Shown here: in pieces, positions 50,748-58,158 of the stretch | Layout: the number at the start of each line of letters is the position of its first letter | Numbering within the stretch: the first letter of the stretch is position 1 | Assembly: GCA_000403335.2 (NCBI GenBank) | Contig: KE159629.1 | Span: 516,437 to 574,609, forward strand | DNA: 58,173 nt | Direction: 5' to 3' | From: Lachnospiraceae bacterium MD335 | GTDB lineage: Bacteria; Bacillota; Clostridia; Lachnospirales; Lachnospiraceae | The notes under the pieces: generated by a model | What the model saw: only the letters and a program-made list of their open reading frames with translations | What the model was told of the DNA's origin: nothing | Database searches by the model: none | Program-made: the position numbers and the translations under genes

Positions 50748-51707
50748 TTACAATACTTCACTTAAAAACTCCGTCATTGTCTGCTCGTATTTTTGAGTAT
50801 CTTTATAATAGCTCTCCGCATGTGCAGCGCCCTCAATAATCAGCTTCTTTTTCGGCGATGCGCAGCAGTCGTATATTTCATGGCACATTTTGCAGGGAAC
50901 AAAGGTATCATTTGAACCATGAATGAACAAAATAGGAATCTTTGCCTTTGCCACTTCGCGTTTTGCATTGCACTCGTCCATGCCGTACCCCGCAAGCTTT
51001 TTGTTCACAACATCAGCACCCGGAATAACCGGAAATGCAGGAAGATGATACATGGAATTAAGTACATGCGTAAATACTTCCTTCGGAGATGTAAAACCAC
51101 AGTCAGAAATAATGCCCTTTACCTGTGCGGGAAGATCCAGTCCGCTTGCCATAAGCACTGTCGCACCGCCCATAGAAGTCCCGTGCAGTATAATCTCTAC
51201 ATCCTCTCCGACTTCCTGTATCACCCAGTTAATCCACACAAGCGCATCCTTGCGGTCAAGACATCCAAAACCGATATACTCTCCCTCGCTTAGACCATGC
51301 GCCCGCGCGTCCGGCAGAAGCATCGCATATCCTCTGTTCAGGTAATAGTCTGACAGACCGATATAATCCGACATACCATGGCTTGTATAACCGTGAAAAC
51401 AAATCGCAACTTTCTTTTTGTCCATGTCCTCGGCAATTGACGGAAAATAGGTCGCATGAAGCTTTAATCCGTCAAACGACATTTGATGAACATCCTTATG
51501 TGCCTGCGCAAGCATAAAAGTCTTTCTTTTTTCCATCATCGGCATATACTGCGACCAGTCCGTTCCGGACATTTTCATCGTACGTTCCACTTTCGCATTA
51601 TTACGTTTCATGGTTCTTCTGTAAAAATAAGCCGTCTCTCCAGCGCCTACTGCTGCAAGCGCTCCAAGACAAATCATGGTCTTTCTCAGTATTCCCATTT
51701 TTATCAC
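50748..51707 (-). CDS. Alpha/beta hydrolase with N-terminal anchor
   Basis: 319 residues (GTG start at 51707 is 4 nt from AGGAG; the ATG at 51698 is the alternative). An N-terminal hydrophobic helix (about 8-27) puts the enzyme at the membrane. Oxyanion loop FHGYTSHG, nucleophile GTSMGGATVL (Ser of GTSMGG), acid in FIHGSNDTFVP and a His in GAAHAESYY. Resembles YqkD/DUF-type serine hydrolases of Firmicutes. In this operon it may cleave an acyl ester or thioester. Confidence 0.9.
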   Translation of the reverse strand: MIKMGILRKTMICLGALAAVGAGETAYFYRRTMKRNNAKVERTMKMSGTDWSQYMPMMEKRKTFMLAQAHKDVHQMSFDGLKLHATYFPSIAEDMDKKKVAICFHGYTSHGMSDYIGLSDYYLNRGYAMLLPDARAHGLSEGEYIGFGCLDRKDALVWINWVIQEVGEDVEIILHGTSMGGATVLMASGLDLPAQVKGIISDCGFTSPKEVFTHVLNSMYHLPAFPVIPGADVVNKKLAGYGMDECNAKREVAKAKIPILFIHGSNDTFVPCKMCHEIYDCCASPKKKLIIEGAAHAESYYKDTQKYEQTMTEFLSEVL

Positions 51708-51725
51708 GATGCTCCTCTCTAACTC

Positions 51726-52157
51726 TTATTTCCCCGCGGATTTATTTTTGGATTCCTTTTTTGTTTCGCTATCCGCTTCTTTTTTGCTCTCTTTTTTAGG
51801 CGCTTTTTCTTCTTTCTTCATTTCTTTTTTCTTTTGCTGGATAATCTCGTTTAAGCGCAGCGCTTTGTCGATATTTCCCTCCACGCGAAGCTTCTGTGTC
51901 GTAAACGCCCACACCGGATCCATCTCACCGTCCGCAATTTTAATCAGCACATCCGGCGCACAGATAAACATTGCATCCCTGTCATAGTATTCGTACGGCT
52001 CCACAAAAAGCTGTCCGTCCTTCACCTCGACATAGAATGCGCCGCCTGCTTCCTCGTCCTCAATGTCAAACTCAAATGCCAAATGCTCCCGAATATCGCT
52101 CACATCGGCACCCATAAATTTCCCTTTGATTTCATAAAATAAGTCTGTGTATGTCAT
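51726..52157 (-). CDS. SCP2-like sterol-carrier-fold protein
   Basis: 143 residues from the ATG at 52157 (GGGAGG 7 nt upstream). Domain of about 100 residues: LFYEIKGKFMGADVSD, FYVEVKDGQLFVEPYEYYD, ICAPDVLIKIADGEMDPVWA and KLRVEGNIDKALRL, the SCP2 pattern. SCP2 folds bind lipid chains. The tail (about 105-143) is Lys/Glu-rich and probably unstructured. First gene of the operon; its start is about 50 nt from the palindromic operator O1. Confidence 0.85.
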   Translation of the reverse strand: MTYTDLFYEIKGKFMGADVSDIREHLAFEFDIEDEEAGGAFYVEVKDGQLFVEPYEYYDRDAMFICAPDVLIKIADGEMDPVWAFTTQKLRVEGNIDKALRLNEIIQQKKKEMKKEEKAPKKESKKEADSETKKESKNKSAGK

Positions 52158-52209
52158 AACGTCCTCCCTCGTTTTTGTTTTGGCGCTGCCGCCAACTGTT
52201 TTTGACAAT

Positions 52210-52228
52210 TTTCGACCAGCGGTCGAAA
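52210..52228. promoter_or_regulatory. TetR-type operator O1
   Basis: Perfect palindrome TTTCGACC-AGC-GGTCGAAA just after the likely transcription start of the SCP2-ligase operon. Confidence 0.7.
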
Positions 52229-52253
52229 CCTTTTGTCATAAGCCTATCATACT

Positions 52254-52272
52254 TTTCGACTGCTGGTCAAGT
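52254..52272. promoter_or_regulatory. TetR-type operator O2
   Basis: Imperfect copy of O1 (ACTTGACCAGCAGTCGAAA on the - strand); it overlaps TTGACC, the likely -35 box of the operon (TAGGCT 18 nt on as -10). Confidence 0.65.
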
Positions 52273-52328
52273 ACATTTTCTCTGAAATTATCCCAAATTT
52301 CCATAACGCTTTATGGCACTTTTTACAA

Positions 52329-52357
52329 TTGTACGCGTTTGTCGCATATGATATAAT
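52329..52357 (+). promoter_or_regulatory. Promoter of the TetR gene
   Basis: TTGTAC, 17-nt spacer, TATAAT; the operators are 60 nt upstream and would not block it directly. Confidence 0.6.
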
Positions 52358-52404
52358 TTTGAATAATTAGACCATTATTCCGTAAACAGAAAGGTGGCGT
52401 CTTT

Positions 52405-53031
52405 ATGCCTGACATGAAAAAATACGATTTGATTTTGGACGCGCTCCAAAAGCTTTTGGAGGAAAAGACAATTCAGAATATATCCGTCAGTGAAATTGCG
52501 CAGAGAGCAGGAATCGGAAAGGGAAGCATATACTATTACTTTCCGTCAAAGGATGCCGTTTTGGACGCACTGATTGAGCGAAGCTATGAAAAACCGTTGC
52601 TGACGGCAAAAAACCTGACCATGCAGACGGACATTCCGCCGTTTACGCGTATGGCAATGCTTTTCCAGGCGTGTCAAAGTTCTTCGGTATTTATTAAACA
52701 AAACAGCACGTCCTCCGATGCAGAAAGCGCGCAAAAATTCGCCTTTCTGCATCATAAGTACCTGTCCCATGTGATTTCCAGGCTCAAGCCCGCCCTGACA
52801 CAAATCATTAAACAAGGAATTGAAAGCGGTGAAATTCGGTTCGATTATCCCAGTGCGCTTGCAGAAATCGTATTGATTGTGCTTGCCGTAAAGTTTGATA
52901 ATTCCCTTTTGCCCTCCACACCACAGGAAACGGAAGAAACGCTGCGCGGGCTGGTTGCACTGCTCGAAAAGGGCACAGACGTCGCTTCAGGAACGCTCAG
53001 TTATCTGACTTTAGCGCCTTATATTTCATAA
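52405..53031 (+). CDS. TetR-family regulator
   Basis: 208 residues. N-terminal helix-turn-helix LEEKTIQNISVSEIAQRAGI then GKGSIYYYFPSKDAVLDALI; the C-terminal ligand domain is variable, as usual. Divergent from the SCP2-ACP-ligase operon, with two related palindromes between them, so it most likely represses that operon and is released by a lipid-like product or substrate. GGTGG ribosome site. Confidence 0.93.
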   Translation: MPDMKKYDLILDALQKLLEEKTIQNISVSEIAQRAGIGKGSIYYYFPSKDAVLDALIERSYEKPLLTAKNLTMQTDIPPFTRMAMLFQACQSSSVFIKQNSTSSDAESAQKFAFLHHKYLSHVISRLKPALTQIIKQGIESGEIRFDYPSALAEIVLIVLAVKFDNSLLPSTPQETEETLRGLVALLEKGTDVASGTLSYLTLAPYIS

Positions 53032-53059
53032 AAAGATAAGTACCAGCACAAGCATCCAG

Positions 53060-53082
53060 CAAAAAGCTTCGCTTTTTGTTTC
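53060..53082 (+). terminator. Terminator of the TetR gene
   Basis: GCAAAAAGC-TTC-GCTTTTTGTTT, a 9-bp stem. Confidence 0.7.
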
Positions 53083-53085
53083 AAT

Positions 53086-53124
53086 ATTTTACGTTGTTGT
53101 AATTTCCTATAAAGTAAAATAAAA
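53086..53124. repeat. Dispersed element, copy 2
   Basis: AATTTCCTATAAAGTAAAA (53101-53119) is identical to the right arm and flank of the palindrome at 32625-32665. The left arm here is decayed (TTTTACGTTGTTG). Confidence 0.6.
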
Positions 53125-53167
53125 CACCCATGCGTGACCGTTTTTGGTCTTGACATGAGTGTTTTGT
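53121..53167. terminator. Bidirectional terminator
   Basis: AAAACACCCATG / CATGAGTGTTTT with an inner GACC/GGTC stem, then GTTTTATT on + and a matching T run on -. Confidence 0.7.
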
Positions 53168-53182
53168 TTTATTCTTTCCGTG

Positions 53183-54076
53183 TCAGTCTTTTATATCAGA
53201 AGCTTTCATATGCACGTCGATCTGCGCAAACGGTATCTCAATCTGCGCCGCGTCCAGTGCAAGCTTTGCGTTTTCAAGAAGCCGCCACCGCACATCCCAA
53301 TATTTGGCATTTTCGCAAAAACAACGCATTCCAAGCACCACGGCGCTGTCCGCAAGGTCATCTACAAACACCTGCACAGGTTCCGTGCGCATCACGTCCG
53401 CGTCCTGCTCCAGCACAGCAAGCAGCGCCTGCTTTGCCGCCTTAATATCCGCATCATAGGCAATCCCGATTTTTAAATCCACACGCCGAAACGGTGCATA
53501 GGACGCATTGGTGATTGCGTTGTTTGCAAGACTGCCGTTTGGAAGCACGACTGTTTTTCCGTCGGGCGTCTCAAACCGCGAATAAAATATACCGATTTCC
53601 TTGACCGTCCCTTCCGTACCGTGACCCGACTCCGCAATATAGTCCCCGACCTTAAAGGGTTTGAGCATTAAAATCAGCACACCGCCCGCAAGGTTGCTTA
53701 AACTTCCCTGCAATGCAAGACCAACCGTAACGCCCGCAGAGCCTACCAAAGCAACCACACCCGTCGCGTCAAATCCGAAATTTCCCGCAATCATAAGAAT
53801 AAGCAGTCCATACAGCCCCACCTTAATGAGTCCGTCCAAAAACTGTATCACACCCGTTTCCGCGCTTGCCCTTTGCAGCGATTTTTTTGTAATCCTGCGC
53901 ACCAGCTTGATCAATTTTGAACCGACAAAAAACAGCAGTGCGGCAATCAGAACCCTGATGCCAAGACCAAACGCTTTCTCCGGAAGTGCGTCCACAAATT
54001 GCTCTAACGCACTAAGCTCCCTGCTAATCTGTTCTATATCAATTTCCATATCCGATGTTACCAGCATACTTCCCAT
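53183..54076 (-). CDS. MscS-type mechanosensitive channel
   Basis: 297 residues. Small MscS form: helices about 40-60, 85-105 and the pore helix VVALVGSAGVTVGLALQGSL, followed by NLAGGVLILMLKPFKVGDYI, GTVKEIGIFYSRFETPDGKT and VLPNGSLANNAITN of the beta domain. Opens on membrane tension to release solutes. The start is not certain: ATGs at 54076 and 54067 both have weak ribosome sites. Confidence 0.93.
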   Translation of the reverse strand: MGSMLVTSDMEIDIEQISRELSALEQFVDALPEKAFGLGIRVLIAALLFFVGSKLIKLVRRITKKSLQRASAETGVIQFLDGLIKVGLYGLLILMIAGNFGFDATGVVALVGSAGVTVGLALQGSLSNLAGGVLILMLKPFKVGDYIAESGHGTEGTVKEIGIFYSRFETPDGKTVVLPNGSLANNAITNASYAPFRRVDLKIGIAYDADIKAAKQALLAVLEQDADVMRTEPVQVFVDDLADSAVVLGMRCFCENAKYWDVRWRLLENAKLALDAAQIEIPFAQIDVHMKASDIKD

Positions 54077-54090
54077 CTCATTTCTATAAT

Positions 54091-55338
54091 CTATTCATGC
54101 GAATCAATTGTATGTATAAAAAGTCCGCTTCGAAGCTTCGGCTCAAACCATGTGGATTTCGGCGGCATCAAAAGCCCTGCATCGGCAACCGCAAACAGCT
54201 CCTGTATGGAGGTCGGATACATCGCAAATGCAACGGCGCAGTCTGTCCGTACACGCCGCTCAAGCTCCTCCATTCCCCGAATGCCGCCCACAAAATCAAT
54301 CCGCTTGTCCGTCTTAGGGTCACCAATACCAAGTATTGGCGCAAGCACCTGATTTTGCAAAACCGCCACATCCAATCCGTCTACGGGATCCTCGCTTTTG
54401 TATGCATCCTTTACCGAAAGCAGATACCATGTATCACCGACAAGCATTGCAACCTCGCCCTTTGCAGACGGTTTGATGCAAGCCTTGTCTGTTTTTACAA
54501 TCTCAAAAATTTCTGACACGCGTGTCAGAAATTCCATCTCGGAAAGTTCGTTTAAGTCCTTCACAACGCGGTTGTAATCCATAATCATCAGCTCTTCGTC
54601 GGCAAACAGCACGGACAGAAAATAATTGAATTCCTCCGCTCCCGTATAATCCGGATTTTCCTCCCGTTTCTTTAATCCGACTTTCACGGCGGAAGCGCAC
54701 CTGTGATGACCGTCCGCAATATAAATCTGCCCAATCCCTGCAAACGCATTCTCAATTGCCTGCACATCTTCTTCACCGCTGATGCACCATACGCGGTGCG
54801 TAATGTTATCCTCCGTCGTAAAGTCATAAAGCGCCTGCTCTTGTTTCGTCCTTTGAATGATTTCCTTTAACACATCATTTGCCCTGTATGCCAAAAAAAT
54901 CGGTCCCGTCTGCGCCTTGCAGGTTTCCACATGGCGGATTCGGTCAAGTTCCTTGTCGGCACGCGTGTTCTCATGCTTTTTTATCACCTGATTTTGGTAA
55001 TCGTCCACGCTTGCGCACGCCACAACTCCGGTCTGCACGCGTCCCTCCATTGTAAGCTCGTAAATATAATACACAGGCTTGTCCTCCTGCACAAACTCGC
55101 CTTTTTCAATCATGCCCCAAAGCAGCTCATGCGCCTTTTCGTATACTTCGTCGGCGTATGTATCCACACTCTCGTCAAACTGCGTTTCCGCCCTGTCAAT
55201 ATTTAAAAACGACAGCGGATTTCCCCTCACCGCCGCACACGCCTCCTCGCGGTTGTACACATCATACGGAAGCGCCGCGATTTTGTCCTCGAGTCCTTTG
55301 TTTGGTCTGTATGCCTGAAATGGTCTGATTACTGCCAT
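54091..55338 (-). CDS. DUF1015 family protein
   Basis: 415 residues, full length. Marks of the family: AVIRPFQAYRPN at the N-terminus, LPYDVYNREEA, YADGHHR-like IYIADGHHRCASAVK, and the end PPKSTWFEPKLRSGLFIH. Function not established; often near serine/glycerate genes in Clostridia. A 26-bp perfect palindrome lies in the coding sequence at 54508-54533. Starts about 100 bp from the divergent 90-residue gene. Confidence 0.93.
   Translation of the reverse strand: MAVIRPFQAYRPNKGLEDKIAALPYDVYNREEACAAVRGNPLSFLNIDRAETQFDESVDTYADEVYEKAHELLWGMIEKGEFVQEDKPVYYIYELTMEGRVQTGVVACASVDDYQNQVIKKHENTRADKELDRIRHVETCKAQTGPIFLAYRANDVLKEIIQRTKQEQALYDFTTEDNITHRVWCISGEEDVQAIENAFAGIGQIYIADGHHRCASAVKVGLKKREENPDYTGAEEFNYFLSVLFADEELMIMDYNRVVKDLNELSEMEFLTRVSEIFEIVKTDKACIKPSAKGEVAMLVGDTWYLLSVKDAYKSEDPVDGLDVAVLQNQVLAPILGIGDPKTDKRIDFVGGIRGMEELERRVRTDCAVAFAMYPTSIQELFAVADAGLLMPPKSTWFEPKLRSGLFIHTIDSHE
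54508..54533. repeat. 26-bp perfect palindrome with GACAC-GC-GTGTC core
   Basis: AATTTCTGACACG / CGTGTCAGAAATT, inside the DUF1015 gene, where it encodes EFLTRVSEI. It shares the core with 18470, 24633 and 30399. Confidence 0.75.
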
Positions 55339-55464
55339 AAGATTAATCCTCCTCTGTTTTTCCTAAATCTATTCTACCGTGTTTTCTCTCCTTTGACAAG
55401 CCGACGTTATCGTGATATAGTAAAATTAATTTTATTTTAAAATATTGAAAAAGGAGGAACAGAC

Positions 55465-55737
55465 ATGACATCAGAAGACAAACAGATACTTGACCGCATC
55501 AACGAATACGCCGATAAGGTTTTAAAAGATTTTGATCCGCAGAAAACGCAGGTTTCGTTCCAGCTCGAAAAAGTCAGACCCATTATGGAAGAAATCGCAA
55601 AAGAAAAAGGGACAAGCGTTGAAGAAATTTTTATTAAATACATGGATTTGGCAAGCGAAGTGACTGCCGAACGCGAGACAAAATTCCAAAACACCATTGG
55701 AAACATGACAAAATACGGCGATGTACATGACGCATAA
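55465..55737 (+). CDS. Small soluble helical protein
   Basis: 90 residues, AAAAAGGAGG 8 nt before the ATG. Composition is highly charged and helical (EDKQILDRINEYADKVLKDF, then VSFQLEKVRPIMEEIAKEKG, VEEIFIKYMDLASE). Not recognised, no membrane segment or signal. Divergent from the DUF1015 gene. The rich codon use and strong ribosome site argue for a real gene. Confidence 0.85.
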   Translation: MTSEDKQILDRINEYADKVLKDFDPQKTQVSFQLEKVRPIMEEIAKEKGTSVEEIFIKYMDLASEVTAERETKFQNTIGNMTKYGDVHDA

Positions 55738-56039
55738 AAAACTCCAGAAAAAGATTGAAAAACAAAAAACCCAAGACAATGAACTACTTCTGTAATGGAA
55801 TAGAAAGGCTGGAGGTTTGTCAAGTAAAGTGTATAAATTAATTTGAATTTTTTCGGCGGTCTTAATTGACCGCCGTATTTACTATATAGAGATCAATCAA
55901 ATGGCATTTGCCGCTATGATTTTGTCAATCACTTTTTCCTCGTGTTCATTAAGCGTCAGCAGTAGTAATTTTCCCATGCTCCCGCCTTTCTCTATAAATA
56001 TTGCAAGATACTTTATCCCTGTAAAACAGAATATATAAT
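55738..56039. other. Gap with a hairpin and a possible tiny gene
   Basis: 55852-55875 holds a perfect 8-bp hairpin CGGCGGTC / GACCGCCG with TTTTTT before it. Between 55815 and 55850 the sequence GTCAAGTAAAGTGTATAAATTAA recalls insertion-sequence ends, but no transposase is present. See the 26-codon frame at 55897-55977. Confidence 0.4.
55897..55977 (-). CDS. Possible 26-residue peptide
   Basis: MGKLLLLTLNEHEEKVIDKI then IAANAI and a stop, with AAAGGCGGGAGC before the ATG and a GC hairpin 20 bp after the stop. It could be a short peptide gene or the start of a lost gene. No family recognised. Confidence 0.3.
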   Translation of the reverse strand: MGKLLLLTLNEHEEKVIDKIIAANAI

Positions 56040-56531
56040 TTATTGTTTTGTTTTGGCTAATTCTATCGCTTCTTTCCCGGATAAGTGATCAATGTCTAAT
56101 TCCATCATGCACAAAGGCTTCCATTCCCTGTTAATTGCAGTATTTCGATTTGTTTCTGTATCAGTTGGATAGTATTTTACTGCCAACCGTTCTATTGCGT
56201 TTTTCATTTCCGTTTCATCTTCCATAATATGAATTTTGCCAAAAGCAATTACGCTTCTGAAATAAGTTGTGTATTCCTCCGGCACGATATGGTCTTGGTC
56301 TATTACACAAAAAGACGCTTTACTGCATTTTTTGATTGCGTCTATTTTATGCCCGTTTTTCGCACCGTGAAAAAACAGTTTAGAATTGTAATATACATAA
56401 CTGATTGGAACTGCATACGGATAATCGTTATCTCCTAATAAAGCTAATACACCGGCTGCTCCTTTTTCTAAGATTTCAACACATTCTTTTTCGGATAATA
56501 TTTGTTTTTTCCTACGCATTTCTCTAAACAT
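56040..56531 (-). CDS. Nim-like pyridoxamine-phosphate-oxidase-fold protein
   Basis: 163 residues. Flavin split-barrel of the PNPOx-like group to which nitroimidazole-resistance (Nim) proteins belong: MRRKKQILSEKECVEILEKG, GDNDYPYAVPISYVYYNSKL, FHGAKNGHKIDAI and SVIAFGKIHIMED. Most homologues have unknown substrates; resistance is not implied. Its ATG lies 8 bp inside the end of the MATE gene, so expression is coupled to the exporter. Confidence 0.9.
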   Translation of the reverse strand: MFREMRRKKQILSEKECVEILEKGAAGVLALLGDNDYPYAVPISYVYYNSKLFFHGAKNGHKIDAIKKCSKASFCVIDQDHIVPEEYTTYFRSVIAFGKIHIMEDETEMKNAIERLAVKYYPTDTETNRNTAINREWKPLCMMELDIDHLSGKEAIELAKTKQ

Positions 56532-57843
56532 TTTTCTTACCTCTTTCTAATTTAATATATAATGCAATGCCCGCTAAAGCGACAAAACACTCTGTAACTG
56601 GAAAAGAAAGCCATACGCCTGTCATTTTTAATATAAAAGACAGGAAAAATGCCATAGGGATTATCATCAAAAATCCTCTTGACAATGAAATGATTTGTGC
56701 AGGCAAGGCTTTTTCTGTTGACGTAAAATATGCAGATATAATGATGTTAAACCCAACAAATGGAATAGCAGTAAAATATAATTTTAACCCAGCTGTTGCG
56801 ATTTCCTGCAACTGCATATTTTGCTCACTGTTAAATATGCTTACTATTGGACTGGCTGCAAGTAAAAAAAACAGGTAAATACCAAATGATATAACTAACA
56901 TGGTTTTTAAGGCATATTTCAAAATCTGTTTCTGACTTTCATGCTCTCCATATCCGTATACCCTGCTTAATACTGGCTGTGTTCCCTGTGATATCCCGGT
57001 ATAAATTGAAATAACCACAAATGATAAATTTGCAACTACACCATAAGCCGCTACACCGATATTCCCCTGCAAGTGCAGGATAATTGTATTAAAAACTATC
57101 ATTACGATTCCCGAAGCCATTTCAGTGATAAAGGAAGGAACACCTAATGAAATGATATTTCCTATCAATCGAAAGGAAGGCTTTATCCGCACGAAATGAA
57201 CCTGGTTTTGTTTTGTAAGCCAATGCTTAGATAAAACAATGAGACTAATAACAGGCGCTAATCCTGTTGCCAATACTGCACCGAATATCCCCATATTAAG
57301 AGGAAAAATAAATATATAATCTAAAATAATATTTGAGAAACTTCCCGTCAACATACCAAGCATAGACAATTTAGGATTTCCGTCATTTCTTACAAAGCAG
57401 ATCAGTGCATCATTTGCCATAAATGCCGGGGCAAAAAGTAAAATAACCTGTATATATGTTTTTGTCATATGATAGACATTTTTATCAGCGCCCAATAATC
57501 TTGTCAGCTGTCCGGAAAAGAGAATACCTGTCAGCATAAAAATAACAGCCAATGCAGACATAATATATATTGCGCTTGAAAAAGATATATCTGCATTTTT
57601 ATATTCTTTTTGCCCTCTGTAAATAGAATATTTTGTTGCACCTCCCATTCCAAACATCAGACCGCTTCCATGAACAAAGCTATATATCGGAATAGCTAAA
57701 TTAAGTGCGGTCAAACCATTTGCACCTAAACCGTTTGAAACAAAAAATGTATCTGCGAGTATGTAACATGATAAGCCAATCATGCCGCATATATTTAGTA
57801 TTACATATTGGGAAAATTCTTTCAGTAGCGTTTTGGGTTCCAT
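56524..57843 (-). CDS. MATE-family efflux transporter
   Basis: 439 residues from the ATG at 57843 (AAGGAG 6 nt upstream). Twelve predicted helices in two similar halves; typical segments are NICGMIGLSCYILADTFFV, GSGLMFGMGGATKYSIYRGQ and GISQGTQPVLSRVYGYGEH. Exchanges drugs or toxic metabolites for Na+ or H+. The leader contains a promoter, a 7-residue reading frame and a terminator hairpin, which suggests regulation by attenuation, and a Nim-like gene follows with overlap. Confidence 0.93.
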   Translation of the reverse strand: MEPKTLLKEFSQYVILNICGMIGLSCYILADTFFVSNGLGANGLTALNLAIPIYSFVHGSGLMFGMGGATKYSIYRGQKEYKNADISFSSAIYIMSALAVIFMLTGILFSGQLTRLLGADKNVYHMTKTYIQVILLFAPAFMANDALICFVRNDGNPKLSMLGMLTGSFSNIILDYIFIFPLNMGIFGAVLATGLAPVISLIVLSKHWLTKQNQVHFVRIKPSFRLIGNIISLGVPSFITEMASGIVMIVFNTIILHLQGNIGVAAYGVVANLSFVVISIYTGISQGTQPVLSRVYGYGEHESQKQILKYALKTMLVISFGIYLFFLLAASPIVSIFNSEQNMQLQEIATAGLKLYFTAIPFVGFNIIISAYFTSTEKALPAQIISLSRGFLMIIPMAFFLSFILKMTGVWLSFPVTECFVALAGIALYIKLERGKKNV

Positions 57844-57855
57844 AGACATCTCCTT

Positions 57856-57915
57856 AAAATACAAAAGCGTCAGAACTTTCTATCTTCTCTGACCTAACGA
57901 TAGAAAGTCTGACGC
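57856..57915 (-). terminator. Terminator/attenuator in the MATE leader
   Basis: On the - strand GCGTCAGACTTTCTATC pairs with GATAGAAAGTTCTGACGC (17 bp with one bulged base), then TTTTGTATTTT, ending 13 nt before the MATE start. Confidence 0.75.
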
Positions 57916-57917
57916 AT
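57894..57917 (-). CDS. Putative leader peptide MRQTFYR
   Basis: ATG at 57917, seven codons and TAG; GGGTAAAGAG lies upstream. The frame covers the 5' arm of the terminator, so a ribosome stalled here would keep the hairpin from forming. Confidence 0.45.
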   Translation of the reverse strand: MRQTFYR

Positions 57918-57963
57918 AATCTCTTTACCCGGTGGCAAAAAGCAACGTTGTTTCCAGTACGAT

Positions 57964-57992
57964 ATTATATACCAAAACAAATTGAAAAGCAA
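57964..57992 (-). promoter_or_regulatory. Promoter of the MATE-Nim operon
   Basis: On the - strand TTGCTT, 17-nt spacer, TATAAT; transcript starts near 57957, giving a leader of about 115 nt. Confidence 0.7.
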
Positions 57993-58035
57993 TACCTAAA
58001 ATTTGACTTTAAGTTTTCTTTCTGTAAAATTCATT

Positions 58036-58158
58036 TTACAGAATTATACCCGCCTTTTCTGCAAAATCGTCTTTTCTTCCGATAAGTTCCGCCTGTTTTT
58101 CCTTTGGTAGATTATTGAATATATCGTTATAGAAAAGTTTGGTACAATTTTTACACAC
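58036..58158 (-). pseudogene. C-terminal gene remnant at the right edge
   Basis: 40 codons on the - strand: CKNCTKLFYNDIFNNLPKE then KQAELIGRKDDFAEKAGIIL and a stop. It looks like a genuine C-terminus with a CxxC. A TAA lies in frame just upstream at 58159-58161, so it is a fragment or begins with the GTG at 58158. A perfect 10-bp inverted repeat TTCTGTAAAA / TTTTACAGAA overlaps its stop. Confidence 0.4.

Noticed and set aside
55437-55823. 128-codon - strand frame over the 90-residue gene
   Set aside because: Composition rich in Phe/Ser/Cys typical of an antisense shadow; the + strand gene has a strong ribosome site.
55815-55875. Insertion sequence end
   Set aside because: Sequence recalls some IS ends, but no transposase, partner end or target duplication is visible.
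56040-57843. Calling the MATE-Nim operon a resistance cassette
   Set aside because: Both families are mostly of unknown substrate; no mobile element surrounds them.
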